Origin: DAHUXN01 sp963729815
GTDB taxonomy: Bacteria; Acidobacteriota; Terriglobia; Acidiferrales; UBA7541
DNA length: 64,000 nucleotides
NCBI GenBank assembly: GCA_963729815.1
Contig: CAVSPU010000001.1
Span: 124,001-188,000 of the forward strand
Direction: 5' to 3'
In this document: positions 33,277 through 42,261 of the stretch, one piece after another
Position numbering within the stretch: the first letter of the stretch is position 1
Layout of the letters: every line of letters begins with the position of its first letter
The notes under the pieces: generated by a model
Told to the model about the DNA's origin: nothing
Databases searched by the model: none
What the model saw: only the letters and a program-made list of their open reading frames with translations
Made by a program: the position numbers and the translations under genes

Positions 33277-33927
33277 CTACGAAAGAGCGCGGAGGTGCGC
33301 AACCCGTTCCAGTAGTGTTGCGCGGTCGGGCGCTTGCTGGAACATGCGGATTGCCGCGATTCCTTGGGCGCCGGCGCGGAAACACGCCCCGGCGTTTTCC
33401 TCCGTGATGCCGCCAATCGCAAGAACGGGTATGCGCACACTCGAGCAGACTTCGCGCAGTTTTTCCATTCCTTGCGGCGCTCCGAAAACGATTTTGGAAG
33501 GCGTTTCGAAAATCGGTCCGAAGAAAATGTAACTTGCCCCGGCCTTCTCCGCTTCCATCGCTTCGTCCAGCCGATGGCAAGAGACGCCAATCAGAAAATC
33601 AGACGCTGCGTTTTCTTCGCGTCGCCAGCGCACAACCTCGGCAACGGGCACGGAAGTCCCGCCCAGATGAACGCCTGCCGCGCCCGCGGCAAGTGCCACG
33701 TCCAGCCTGTCATTCACCAAAACGCGTGCGGGTGTGCCCGGCCTGTTTTTAACTGCCGTAATTCCCCGCCGCGCCAGCTCAAGCAGCTCCCGCGCCTCTA
33801 TGCCTTTTTCGCGGATCTGTATCCAGTCGATGCCCGCCGCCGCGGCGCGCTCGATGCACGCCAGCAAATCCGCAGCCGGCGAATCGGAATCCGTAAGATG
33901 CCGGTCGGTGACGTAGCACAAAACCAT
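33277..33927 (-). CDS. thiE: Thiamine phosphate synthase
   Basis: A 216-residue TIM barrel enzyme coupling HMP-pyrophosphate and HET-phosphate to thiamine phosphate. It begins MVLCYVTDRHLT, then shows DWIQIREKGIEARELLELAR around residue 35, VLVNDRLDVALAAGAAGVHL near 70 (N-D-R-x-D-x-A), and GASYIFFGPIFETPSK plus PVLAIGGITEENAGACF near the C-terminus. Motif order and length match ThiE (TenI is a related non-catalytic alternative but the full motif set favours ThiE). No THI-box riboswitch was seen upstream. Confidence 0.9.
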   Translation of the reverse strand: MVLCYVTDRHLTDSDSPAADLLACIERAAAAGIDWIQIREKGIEARELLELARRGITAVKNRPGTPARVLVNDRLDVALAAGAAGVHLGGTSVPVAEVVRWRREENAASDFLIGVSCHRLDEAMEAEKAGASYIFFGPIFETPSKIVFGAPQGMEKLREVCSSVRIPVLAIGGITEENAGACFRAGAQGIAAIRMFQQAPDRATLLERVAHLRALS

Positions 33928-33945
33928 GAGGGTGCTCCGGGGGAA

Positions 33946-34191
33946 TCAGGAACGTGGCGCAACTGCAGGGCCCTTGTGCCGGAACGAATCCACCGCGAGA
34001 ACCGCGTCAATCACCCCTAGGCCGGAAATCGCGCCGCGGATATACGGATTGAGCAGGATCGGAATCAGCAGGGGATAGCGGTTCAGGAAATAGTTCGCGT
34101 CCCAGACGTTCATCCACGGGATCACAATGAGGATTAATCCCAGCTCGAGCCAGAGGAGCAGAAGCAGCACGCGAAGTAGGCGATTGGCCAA
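33946..34191 (-). CDS. Small membrane protein of unknown function
   Basis: An 81-residue protein with two hydrophobic segments (LLRVLLLLLWLELGLILIVI, residues about 4-24; and LLIPILLNPYIRGAISGLGV, about 41-60) separated by a conserved-looking loop PWMNVWDANYFLNRYP. It ends in a soluble FRHKGPAVAP tail. I know of no characterised family; very similar small proteins occur in Acidobacteriota. It lies 8 bases downstream of the TPR gene and 18 bases upstream of thiE on the same strand, so the three are probably cotranscribed. Confidence 0.7.
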   Translation of the reverse strand: MANRLLRVLLLLLWLELGLILIVIPWMNVWDANYFLNRYPLLIPILLNPYIRGAISGLGVIDAVLAVDSFRHKGPAVAPRS

Positions 34192-34199
34192 AGTCGGAG

Positions 34200-36908
34200 T
34201 CAGGGCTTTTGGAGCGCCGCGATCCGCTCAGCCACGTCGCGGTAGTCAATATTCATCGCATATACCTGGCGGAAGCTGTCGAGTGCCGCCTTGGCGTTTC
34301 CAGCTTGTTCCTCGGCCACGCCCAGATCATACCGCAAGGCGAGAATCGTTTCCTGATCGAGGTCGGGTATCTCCAGCGCGCGGTGATACCACAACGTGGC
34401 GATTTTCGGTTCTTGCTTGTCCATGAACGTCAGCGCAAGCAGCGTCGAACACTGCATCGCATATCGGAACGGTCGGCCTTCATGCACTGCCTTGGCGACC
34501 CTCTGGAATTCGCCGATTGCTTCATCCAGCAAGCCCATTTCGCGGTACGCAATGCCGAGATTGTAGTGCGTCTCCAGGTCTTCGTCTTCGTCCTGCTCGC
34601 CCATTTCTCCGAGCTCGGCTCGAAATTCCTGGAAGACTTCGCTCAATTCGTTCACGTCGCCCGCTGCCGGAGTCATACCCTGCGCCTGCGCCACCACTGG
34701 CTCGCGCCGCGCCGGAGGAGGCGGTGTCTCCCGGGGAATGGGCGCTGTTTGGGCAGGTTCGGGTTCTGGTTTAGCCACGGGTGCAGGCTTCGAATCCGCC
34801 TTTGCAGCCGCTGGTTTTTCCGGGGCCGTAGTCTCCAGGTCTTCCACTTCCGCGACGAGTTGGTCGAGAAAACCCTCAGTCGTGGTTGCTTCGGTGCCCG
34901 CACTCTCGCTCGTCCCGCCCTCGGCTGCAGCTTCCTCCACGAGTTCGAGTTCAAACTCCGCCACTTCCGATTCGGCGATCTTCGCATCAGCCGATTCTGC
35001 CGGTGCAGCGGGAAAAACTTCTTTCGGTGGATGCGCGGGAGGAGGATTTTCCTGGGTCGGCGGGATTTCGGCATTCGCGGTCGCCGGCTCCTGTCCGATG
35101 GACGACGCGATCTGAGCCCATTCATCGGAAAGATCGATCTCATGTGCAGCCGGCATTGCGGAATGAGCCACCGGCTGCGCCGTTTCTGCCGTGTGAGCTT
35201 CCGCTTCCGCCGCCCCACTGGGAACCGCAAACTCTGGCGGCGCCTCTTTCTGTTCCTCGACGGGGCTGGCGCTGGCAGCTTCTGGCGGAGCAGCTGCGGG
35301 TGGCTGCGCCGCGGCTTGAATGAGCTCCTCATCGGTTGCGCCAGAGGCGCGCTGGAACCGGCGGCGAAGCTCCGTGAAACGTTCGGCGCTTTTCGCATCG
35401 CCGCGCTGAATGTAAATCTGTTCGAGCTGCGCCGCGAGTTCGGCTGTGCGCCGGTCATTGCCGGCTCCCAGAGTCATGTCGAGCAGGCGCTCGAGCGTAG
35501 GCGTATGGCCCGGTACGCGCTGCAAAATATGTTCGAGCAGTTGGACCGCCTTCTGCGAAAGTCCGTAGCTCGAGAACAGGTCGACATCCGTAAGCGCTTG
35601 CGTGATGAATCGCTGCGTTTCGTCGTCGAGGCCCAGTTCGCTGACGGCGGACATTGGCGCAATCGGCGCCCCGATCAGCGGCTCCCGCGATGGCTCGTTC
35701 GGCGCCGCGCCGGCAAGATCAGCCGGCCCCGAAGCCGCGTGGCCCATTGTTTTTCTGATTTGAGCCAGTCTCTGGCGCGCCAGTTCGTTATCTGGCTCGC
35801 GCTCGAGGACCTCGTTCAGGATCGCCTCGGCGCGGTCGAATTTTCCGAGGTTGGCGAGTGCATTAGCGAGTTGCGACTCGGCTTCGGAAAGATTGTTGTC
35901 GCCCGTGCGCCGGTAGAGATCAACGAGCCATTCCTGCGGCTCAACGCGGTCTTTCACGCGTTCAGCGACGGCCGTGAGCACTCGCGCGAGGTTTTCCTGC
36001 TGCCCCGCGGTGATCGCCGGTTCGCGTATCCCATTGATGAGCGCGAGCGCCTTGTCCACATCCTCTGCTTCGATCAGTGCGTTTGCCACGCGAAGCATGA
36101 GTGTGAATTTCTCCGGGCCCTGGAGCCCGGAGTGTTGCAGCAATTCGACGGCGCGTTCGTTCTTTCCCCCCTTCAGGCAAATATCCACCTGCAAGGTCAT
36201 CGTCTCGGAATTCGAATCCGCCGCCGGCAGTTTTGCCAGCGTATCCAGCGCCGCGTCCGTATCTCCGGTCGCCCCGAGCATGCGCGCCTTCAGCAGCAGC
36301 GCGGCCGTGTTGCCGGGTTCCGCCGCCAGGCCTGCGTCGACCATTTTTTGCGCTTCCGCCGCGTCGCCATGCTCATAGAGATAGCGCGAAAAATGCAGAT
36401 AAGTCTGCGCCGCCTCTCTCTTCTGTCCCATCGCCAGGTACAGCTCAGCCAGGCGCCGCTGCACGCGGGGATTGTCCGGCTCCACGTCCAGCAGCCGCCG
36501 CAGCACATCGACCGCTTTCGCCGTTTGATTGCCCTTCAGGTGCGCTTCGGCGAGCTGCAGAAAAATCGGTCGCGCTTCGCTCAAAATCCCTTGCTGGACG
36601 TAAAGATTGGCGAGTTTTTCGAGTGGCTGTGTTTCGTTGGGAGCCAGCTTGGAAATCTTCTTGTAGATCGCGATCGCTTTGCTGTTGAAGCCATCGTTCA
36701 AATAGAGCTGCGCCAGCCGCTCGAAATATTCCACGGCCTGCGGCATGCTGTTCTGCCGCACGAACAGATCGCCCACGGTCATCAGCACGACCTGATCGTT
36801 CGGATCACTCCGCAGGATCGTCTGATATTCCTGAATCGCCTGAGCGACTTTGCCCTGGTTCAGCGACTTCAGCGCTGATTCCATGGCCTTGGCTTTATTC
36901 AACGCCAT
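34200..36908 (-). CDS. Large TPR-repeat scaffold protein
   Basis: A 902-residue protein. Its N-terminal part (about 10-400) consists of tandem tetratricopeptide repeats with the W/Y-G-A-F type spacing, for example AIQEYQTILRSDPNDQVVLM and PQAVEYFERLAQLYLNDGFN. A low-complexity acidic/Pro-Ala linker (about 500-770) follows, then a second TPR block at the C-terminus (about 795-900; LETHYNLGIAYREMGLLDEA and YNLG-type units). It has no signal peptide or membrane segment, so it is probably a cytosolic adaptor. It follows the FHA, PP2C and kinase genes and may assemble that signalling set. Binding partners are unknown. Confidence 0.88.
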   Translation of the reverse strand: MALNKAKAMESALKSLNQGKVAQAIQEYQTILRSDPNDQVVLMTVGDLFVRQNSMPQAVEYFERLAQLYLNDGFNSKAIAIYKKISKLAPNETQPLEKLANLYVQQGILSEARPIFLQLAEAHLKGNQTAKAVDVLRRLLDVEPDNPRVQRRLAELYLAMGQKREAAQTYLHFSRYLYEHGDAAEAQKMVDAGLAAEPGNTAALLLKARMLGATGDTDAALDTLAKLPAADSNSETMTLQVDICLKGGKNERAVELLQHSGLQGPEKFTLMLRVANALIEAEDVDKALALINGIREPAITAGQQENLARVLTAVAERVKDRVEPQEWLVDLYRRTGDNNLSEAESQLANALANLGKFDRAEAILNEVLEREPDNELARQRLAQIRKTMGHAASGPADLAGAAPNEPSREPLIGAPIAPMSAVSELGLDDETQRFITQALTDVDLFSSYGLSQKAVQLLEHILQRVPGHTPTLERLLDMTLGAGNDRRTAELAAQLEQIYIQRGDAKSAERFTELRRRFQRASGATDEELIQAAAQPPAAAPPEAASASPVEEQKEAPPEFAVPSGAAEAEAHTAETAQPVAHSAMPAAHEIDLSDEWAQIASSIGQEPATANAEIPPTQENPPPAHPPKEVFPAAPAESADAKIAESEVAEFELELVEEAAAEGGTSESAGTEATTTEGFLDQLVAEVEDLETTAPEKPAAAKADSKPAPVAKPEPEPAQTAPIPRETPPPPARREPVVAQAQGMTPAAGDVNELSEVFQEFRAELGEMGEQDEDEDLETHYNLGIAYREMGLLDEAIGEFQRVAKAVHEGRPFRYAMQCSTLLALTFMDKQEPKIATLWYHRALEIPDLDQETILALRYDLGVAEEQAGNAKAALDSFRQVYAMNIDYRDVAERIAALQKP

Positions 36909-37293
36909 GCGTCTTCGATACCCCTACCCGCGCGTTTCTCGCGGGATTCCCCCGTCAGGGCTTAATTCGGCCGGTTCTCTGGAGCTAGGTTACGGTAGCA
37001 CACGCGAAAAACTGGGGTCAACGAACTGCCGCGTAGCCGTATAAGAACTCGATAACACCCAGCTTACAGTGTCGTCCTTGCGGATTCCAGCTCATCCTGC
37101 TCTGCTTCTCCCATTCAGCCCGTCTGTCGTGACGAGGAACGGCAGCCTATGGACGCGACAATCGCACATGGAATTATGACTTCTGCTTGATGGGAGGTTC
37201 AAAGGAAACCTTAAATAAATAACTAACACGAGAGGGAAATTTCTCCGAGTTGGATTGTCCCTCTCTCGTCCAGCGCAACGTGATTTTCTGAAG
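36909..37293. other. Intergenic gap between TPR and FHA genes
   Basis: About 385 bases. No ORF with coding character is visible. The sequence is AT-richer near 37200 and may hold the promoter of the TPR-containing transcript, but no clear -35/-10 pair stands out. I see no repeat or RNA gene. Confidence 0.4.
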
Positions 37294-38028
37294 TCAGTCG
37301 CGGTATACGAACTCCATCTGAATCCCTGCCACTTCGATGATGTCCCCTGAAGACAGTTTCGCCGGATGGATCACCGGCTGCCCATTGATGGTCGGCACCT
37401 TGTCGGCCCCGCCAATGTAGTAGGAATTGTCCTCGCGGCGATTGATCTGCGCGGCTGCTTTCGGCGCAAACCACGCCTTGAGTTTTACGGTCGCCATGGC
37501 GGACCTGCCGATGACCGTCAACTTATCGCTCAGCGTGTATTCTCGCTGATCGGTCTTCCCTTTCTTCACTACGAGCGTCGCCACTCTTACGCGCGCTGGC
37601 GCCGGTTGCGCGCTTTCGCCCACGGCCGCGACTTTCTGCAGAAATTCGCGCCGCTCCTTCGTGTCCAGCATCACCGTTTCATTGATTTTCGGCGCTGCGG
37701 GCCGGGGCATGCCGCCTTTGAAGAACGGGTCTGTCGTCTCGCGCGAATCGGCCACCAAAATCGTGTGTTTGCCGATCTCCACTGCGTCTCCTGGCTTCAG
37801 CGCGACCATCTTCACCCTCTGACCATTTACGAATGTCCCGTTCATGCTCCCAAAATCCTCGAGCATCAGCCGCCCTTCTTCGTTGAATACGCGCGCGTGG
37901 TAGTGCGACACCGCCGGATTGTCAATCACCAGTCCGTTGTCCGGCGAGCGCCCGATGCTCAATTCTTTCGGGCCCACCGCCGCTTCTTTCAGCACTGAAT
38001 TCTCGAATTTCAAGACCAGTTTCGGCAT
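37294..38028 (-). CDS. FHA domain protein
   Basis: A 244-residue protein with two FHA domains. The first (about 20-90) has the full phosphothreonine-binding pattern: GRSPDNGLVIDNPAVSHYHA followed by FGSMNGTFVNGQRV. The second (about 165-240) is degenerate: VIGRSAMATVKLKAWF without the Ser-x-x-His pair but with GDIIEVAG. FHA domains recognise phosphothreonine made by Ser/Thr kinases, and the kinase and phosphatase genes sit directly upstream on the same strand. The strong AAGGAGG ribosome-binding site confirms the ATG at 38028. The second domain may have a structural role only. Confidence 0.9.
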   Translation of the reverse strand: MPKLVLKFENSVLKEAAVGPKELSIGRSPDNGLVIDNPAVSHYHARVFNEEGRLMLEDFGSMNGTFVNGQRVKMVALKPGDAVEIGKHTILVADSRETTDPFFKGGMPRPAAPKINETVMLDTKERREFLQKVAAVGESAQPAPARVRVATLVVKKGKTDQREYTLSDKLTVIGRSAMATVKLKAWFAPKAAAQINRREDNSYYIGGADKVPTINGQPVIHPAKLSSGDIIEVAGIQMEFVYRD

Positions 38029-38052
38029 TTCTTTCCTCCTTGGAATCCCGCG

Positions 38053-38871
38053 TCAGGAGCCCTTGAACCATTTGCCGATTTTGGAAATTGTCCCCACAAG
38101 CCTTGGCGCACTGCGTATCACAATGACCGTGATGTTGTCTTCGCCGCCCGCTTGGTTTGCCAAATCCACCAACCGGTCAGCTGCTTCCTGCGGGTCTTCC
38201 GTGTCGCCCAGCGCCCCCGCGATCTGCGCATCGGTAAGCTCGTGCGTCAGTCCATCCGAGCACAGCAAAATCGTGTCGCCGTCCATCAACAGTTCTTCGC
38301 TGGCCTCGACTTCAACCTCTGCCTCTGCTCCCAGCGCGCGCAGCAGCACATTCTGCAGATTGCTGTTCGCGGCGTCCTGCTCGTTCATCAACCCGTGGCG
38401 CACTTGCTCGGCGATAAAAGAGTGATCCTGCGTCAGCCTTTCGAGTTCACCGTTCCGCAACCGGTACGCGCGGCTGTCTCCCACGTGCGCGATGCTCATG
38501 CGCTCTCCGCAAACCATCACGGCCACCGCCGTTGCGCCCATCCCCGCCTGCGCGGCATTCCGTTTCGCCGCCTTGTGCACCACTCGATTCGCCAGCCGCA
38601 CCGCGCTCACCAACCGGTTTGAAATTTCCGAAATTCCTTCCAGCCGCTCCCCGATAAATGGCGATGCCGGATTCTGTCCCGCATCGCGGCAGTGCGCCAC
38701 GATCGTCTCCGTGGCCAGGCGGCTCGCGACTTCTCCCGATGCCTGCCCGCCCATGCCGTCGGAAAGCACGAACAGGTTTATCTCCGGCGCGACGCAGGAG
38801 CTGTCTTCGTTGTTTTCGCGGACACGCCCTGTGTCGCTTCGCGTTCCGAATTCGATTCCCGTATCACCCAT
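38053..38871 (-). CDS. PP2C-family Ser/Thr phosphatase
   Basis: A 272-residue phosphatase (MGDTGIEFGTRSDTGRVREN). The metal-binding motifs are present in order: RENNED near residue 20, LFVLSDGMGGQASGEVASR around 35, HVGDSRAYR around 130, LCSDGLTHELTDAQI around 195 and GGEDNITVIVI near 240. It removes phosphate from Ser/Thr residues and presumably opposes the kinase encoded 30 bases upstream on the same strand. A longer open frame reaches further into the kinase gene but only the internal ATG at 38871 fits the family start. Confidence 0.92.
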   Translation of the reverse strand: MGDTGIEFGTRSDTGRVRENNEDSSCVAPEINLFVLSDGMGGQASGEVASRLATETIVAHCRDAGQNPASPFIGERLEGISEISNRLVSAVRLANRVVHKAAKRNAAQAGMGATAVAVMVCGERMSIAHVGDSRAYRLRNGELERLTQDHSFIAEQVRHGLMNEQDAANSNLQNVLLRALGAEAEVEVEASEELLMDGDTILLCSDGLTHELTDAQIAGALGDTEDPQEAADRLVDLANQAGGEDNITVIVIRSAPRLVGTISKIGKWFKGS

Positions 38872-38900
38872 CGTCGTTTCCTGAATCTTCCCGCGCCCTG

Positions 38901-40592
38901 CTATTTGCTCGGAGTCTGATTCACGGCTGGGGCCCGGACTTGGTGAACGAAGAAAAATCCCTGGCTTTCGAGCCATTGCTGCACGTTCTGAGCCTTCTTT
39001 TCGTTGTAGGGCCCAGTGAACACCACAAAAAACTGGCCGCCCTTCGGATTTGGTTTCGGCAGCACAACCACCGGATATCCCTGGCTTTCGATTTTTCTGG
39101 AAACGTTCTGCGCGCGCTCTTCTCTCTCGAATCGGCCAATCCAAATGTAAACTGGCCCAGTGGCTGCCGCACCAGCGCGACTCTGTGCCGCTGGTTTGTT
39201 CGCGTATTCCACGTGCGGGAAAACCACTGGCGAGGACGGCTTCGGCGCGGGAGGTTTCGTGCTGACGGCAGCGGATTCCTTCACCACAGGAGGCTGCGGC
39301 GCTGGCCTCGGGGGGATCACGTAGGCCTTCTCCGGAGGCGTCGGCGCTGGCGCCATGTCCGGCGCGGGAACTTGGTCCGCCGCTTTCACCACTGTCATAG
39401 CCCGCAATCCGCCGAGCGTCGCAAGCACGAGAAACGCACCCACGAGAACCCACACAATCGGCGACGTTAGCTTTGCTTTGGCCGTCGCCGGCAGCAGCGT
39501 GCCCGCGACCGCAATCGTCGGGGCCGTCGGATGCTTCACCAGCCCGCTCGCCGGCGTGATCGCAGCGGCCGCAGCGGGCGTGGGCGTAGTCGCCACCGGC
39601 GCTGAGGCTGCCGTTGCTCCGGTCGCCCGCGTCGAGCGCAGCGCCGTCTCCAGCTCGCCAACCGATTGAAATCTCTTCGCCGGATCTTTCTCCAGGCATT
39701 TCAAAATCGCGCGCTCGATATAGACCGGAATGTTTGGCTCGATATCGTGCGGAGGTGTCGGGGCTTCCTGCATCTGCTTCACGGCGATGGCCACGGCTGT
39801 ATCGGCATGAAAAGTTTCCGATCCCGTGAACATCTCATAGAGCATCAGCCCTAGCGAATAGATATCCGTGCGGTAATCGACCGGCTTCCCCGCCACTTGC
39901 TCCGGCGCCATGTACGCCGGCGTGCCGATCATCGCTCCCGTCAGCCGCGTTCCCGCTTCCATCGAACGCGCGATGCCGAAATCCATGATCTTCACGTTGC
40001 CGTGCTTGTCGATCATCACGTTTTCCGGCTTCAGATCCCGATGCACGATCCCCTGCGCGTGCGCCTCTTTCAGTCCCGAGCAGATTTGCGACGCCAGATC
40101 GATCCCTTTGCGCACCGGCAAGCCCCCAAACCGGTTCAGCACCGACCGCAGGCTTTCGCCTTCCACGAATTCCATCGACGTGTACGCCACGCCGCCGATG
40201 CGGTTGAAGTCATACACGCGGCAAACATTCTTGTGCGTGATTCTCCGCGCGAATAGCAGCTCGTTCTTGAACCGGTCCATCATCGCCTGATCTGACGCGA
40301 TCTCCGGCTTGATGAGCTTCAGCGCCACCGTCTCGCCCGTTTCGCGGTCGCGAGCCTTGTAGACATTTCCCATGTTGCCGTGCCCCGCTTCGCTCAGCAC
40401 GTCGTAGCGCTGCGAAAGCGCCGTCAGGCTCGACGTCGTCAAGCTCAGTTTGGCGGGCGTCGTGGCGGCTTCGTCGATCAATGTCTGTGCGTCGGGAATG
40501 TCGCTCAGCAGCACGGTCTTCTGGCTTCCCTCGCGGCCGCGCTCTTCTCCGGAGGGCGCGGAACTCCCATTCGACTTGGTCGGCTGGTCCAT
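38901..40592 (-). CDS. Membrane Ser/Thr protein kinase with C-terminal SPOR domain
   Basis: A 563-residue receptor-type kinase. Its cytosolic kinase domain (about 60-320) has the Gly loop GHGNMGNVY, the catalytic Lys in VALKLIKPE, HRDLKPENVM, the DFG triplet in IMDFGIARS and the activation-segment GTPAYMAPEQ. A Pro/Ala-rich juxtamembrane region precedes a transmembrane helix (about 383-405). The extracytoplasmic part ends in a SPOR domain (about 485-550; VYIWIGRFEREERAQNVSRK), which typically binds denuded peptidoglycan glycan strands. The kinase may therefore sense cell-wall state. ATG at 40592 follows AGGGA; a GTG eight codons upstream is an alternative. PP2C, FHA and TPR genes follow. Confidence 0.92.
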   Translation of the reverse strand: MDQPTKSNGSSAPSGEERGREGSQKTVLLSDIPDAQTLIDEAATTPAKLSLTTSSLTALSQRYDVLSEAGHGNMGNVYKARDRETGETVALKLIKPEIASDQAMMDRFKNELLFARRITHKNVCRVYDFNRIGGVAYTSMEFVEGESLRSVLNRFGGLPVRKGIDLASQICSGLKEAHAQGIVHRDLKPENVMIDKHGNVKIMDFGIARSMEAGTRLTGAMIGTPAYMAPEQVAGKPVDYRTDIYSLGLMLYEMFTGSETFHADTAVAIAVKQMQEAPTPPHDIEPNIPVYIERAILKCLEKDPAKRFQSVGELETALRSTRATGATAASAPVATTPTPAAAAAITPASGLVKHPTAPTIAVAGTLLPATAKAKLTSPIVWVLVGAFLVLATLGGLRAMTVVKAADQVPAPDMAPAPTPPEKAYVIPPRPAPQPPVVKESAAVSTKPPAPKPSSPVVFPHVEYANKPAAQSRAGAAATGPVYIWIGRFEREERAQNVSRKIESQGYPVVVLPKPNPKGGQFFVVFTGPYNEKKAQNVQQWLESQGFFFVHQVRAPAVNQTPSK

Positions 40593-40761
40593 ATTGTCCC
40601 TGTCTACAGTAAACACGAATCCGGCGAACTGGTGCTAAATTGAGCGGAATGTGTAAGGAAAAAGTATCTGGTACTTTCGTCCTAGTGGGCTTTTCTCTGC
40701 CTATTATGCGGGGTTATGCGGGTTATTCAGCTGCCACGCATCCAGTCGCGCCGCGGAACGA

Positions 40762-41469
40762 TTACCGGTCGCTGCCGTCTGGAGGTTGCGATTGCAGGCT
40801 CGTTGCAGCCGTAGCCGTCGGCGCGAGCGGCAGGGTTTCCTGCGTCGCGTGCACGGCCCAGCAAGTCGCTTCGCGCACCGGCGCGAAGGAAAATCGGTGC
40901 AGCGGTGTTGGCCCAAATCGTTGCAGCGCTTCCAGATGATCCGGCGTGCTGTAGCCGCGGTTCGACGCCAGCCCGTACTGCGGATAGAGCTGGTCGAAAT
41001 CGTCCATCATGCGGTCGCGTTCCACTTTCGCCAGAATCGACGCAGCGGCAATCGACACGGACCTCGCGTCTCCGCGAATCAGCGATCTTTGCTCGATCGG
41101 CAGCGGCAACTCCATTGCATCGATCAGGAGATAATCCGGCGTCGGGCGAATGCCTTCCACCGCCGCGACCATCGCTTGCCGGCTCGCTTGATAAATATTC
41201 CAGGCGTCGATCCGGCTCGCGTCGATTTCCGCCACGGCCCACGCCAGCGCATGTTCGCGGATGCGTCCCGCCAATTCCGTCCGGCGGTCGTGTGTCAGCT
41301 TTTTCGAATCATCCAGCCCCACGATTCGCCGCCTCGGATTCAGCACCACCGCTGCCGCTACCACGGGGCCGAAGAGCGATCCGCGCCCGACTTCGTCGAT
41401 CCCGGCAATGCGCATCCATCCGGATTGTCGCGCAATCCGCTCGTATCGAGTGCCGCACAGCCGCGTCAT
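40762..41469 (-). CDS. rnhB: Ribonuclease HII
   Basis: A 235-residue enzyme that cleaves RNA in RNA-DNA hybrids and excises misincorporated ribonucleotides. The catalytic acidic residues appear in RIAGIDEVGRGSLFGPVVAA (D-E), DSKKLT, LLIDAMELPLP and further in the SVSIAAASILAKVERDRMMD block. I use the ATG at 41469 (MTRLCGTRYE); other starts in the same frame lie a few codons upstream. The last about 30 residues (ETLPLAPTATAATSLQSQPP) are low-complexity. It closes the rpsP-to-rnhB ribosomal operon, with a terminator between rplS and this gene. Confidence 0.92.
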   Translation of the reverse strand: MTRLCGTRYERIARQSGWMRIAGIDEVGRGSLFGPVVAAAVVLNPRRRIVGLDDSKKLTHDRRTELAGRIREHALAWAVAEIDASRIDAWNIYQASRQAMVAAVEGIRPTPDYLLIDAMELPLPIEQRSLIRGDARSVSIAAASILAKVERDRMMDDFDQLYPQYGLASNRGYSTPDHLEALQRFGPTPLHRFSFAPVREATCWAVHATQETLPLAPTATAATSLQSQPPDGSDR

Positions 41470-41529
41470 CGCGCCGAATTCTACCATAGCGTTCAGCACG
41501 GCATTCAGGTGATCCGGGAGACTCTGTGG

Positions 41530-41564
41530 AAAAAGAAAGGCCGCCCCATCCTATCGGGCGGCCT
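41530..41564 (-). terminator. Rho-independent terminator after rplS
   Basis: On the minus strand AGGCCGCCC and GGGCGGCCT form a 9-bp GC-rich stem with a 9-base loop (41538-41564), followed by TTCTTTTT. It lies between rplS and rnhB, so the ribosomal operon message would normally end here and rnhB needs readthrough or its own promoter. Confidence 0.85.
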
Positions 41565-41592
41565 GCAATGGAAAACTCCGATTGCCGTGAAT

Positions 41593-41991
41593 TTATTCGC
41601 TGGTTTTCGCGGGAGCTTCCGCGCCGGGCCGTGCCCGCTCCACGCGCTTGATGCGCGCCGATTTGCCCTTCAGTCCGCGCAGGTAATACAGCTTCGCGCG
41701 CCGCACGTTGCCTTGCTGCACGATTTCAATCGACGCGATGGTCGGCGAATGCAGCGGGAAAATCCGCTCCACCCCGATTCCAAAGCTCACGCGCCGCACC
41801 GTGAAGCTCGCGCCCGCCGTGTGTCCCCGCCGCTTGATCACCACGCCTTCAAACGGCTGGACGCGCTCTTTTTCTTTTCCGGCTTCGCCTTCGCGCAACT
41901 TCACGTTCACGCGCACCGTATCTCCCGGGCGGAACGCCGGCAAATCCTTGCGAACTTGTGACTCCTGCACCTTATCGATCACGCGACTCAT
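41593..41991 (-). CDS. rplS: 50S ribosomal protein L19
   Basis: A 132-residue protein with L19 features: FRPGDTVRVNVKLREGEAGK near the N-terminus, RVQPFEGVVIKRRGHTAGAS and SFGIGVERIFPLHSPTIASI, followed by VRRAKLYYLRGLKGKSARIK. It lies at the 30S-50S interface. The C-terminal RARPGAEAPAKTSE tail is variable. In most bacteria L19 directly follows trmD, but here about 2 kb of other genes intervene (HEPN-like protein and amidohydrolase). Confidence 0.96.
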   Translation of the reverse strand: MSRVIDKVQESQVRKDLPAFRPGDTVRVNVKLREGEAGKEKERVQPFEGVVIKRRGHTAGASFTVRRVSFGIGVERIFPLHSPTIASIEIVQQGNVRRAKLYYLRGLKGKSARIKRVERARPGAEAPAKTSE

Positions 41992-42261
41992 TTCGAATTG
42001 TCCCGGCAGACCCGCTCAGGTGGGGCCAGCTCACTCAGCGCAATTCCCAACTATAGCGAAACCGGGCGCATTTATCCAGAGGATTGCTATAGGGCAGGGG
42101 TCAACTTCCGATAAGCGAGACAGCCGCCGAGCGGAAATAATGCGTTCACGGATCTAACCACTCGCGCTAAGATTCTTTACGCTCAATTGGTATGAGATAT
42201 CTTTTGCATCACGCTCGGTCTTGAACAAAAAAAGAGTGAGCGCGACCCTGAAGCCGCGCAC

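Noticed and set aside
34209..36878. A very long open frame (about 890 codons) on the plus strand
   Set aside because: It is the mirror of the TPR gene on the opposite strand, with no family features; high GC keeps antisense frames open.
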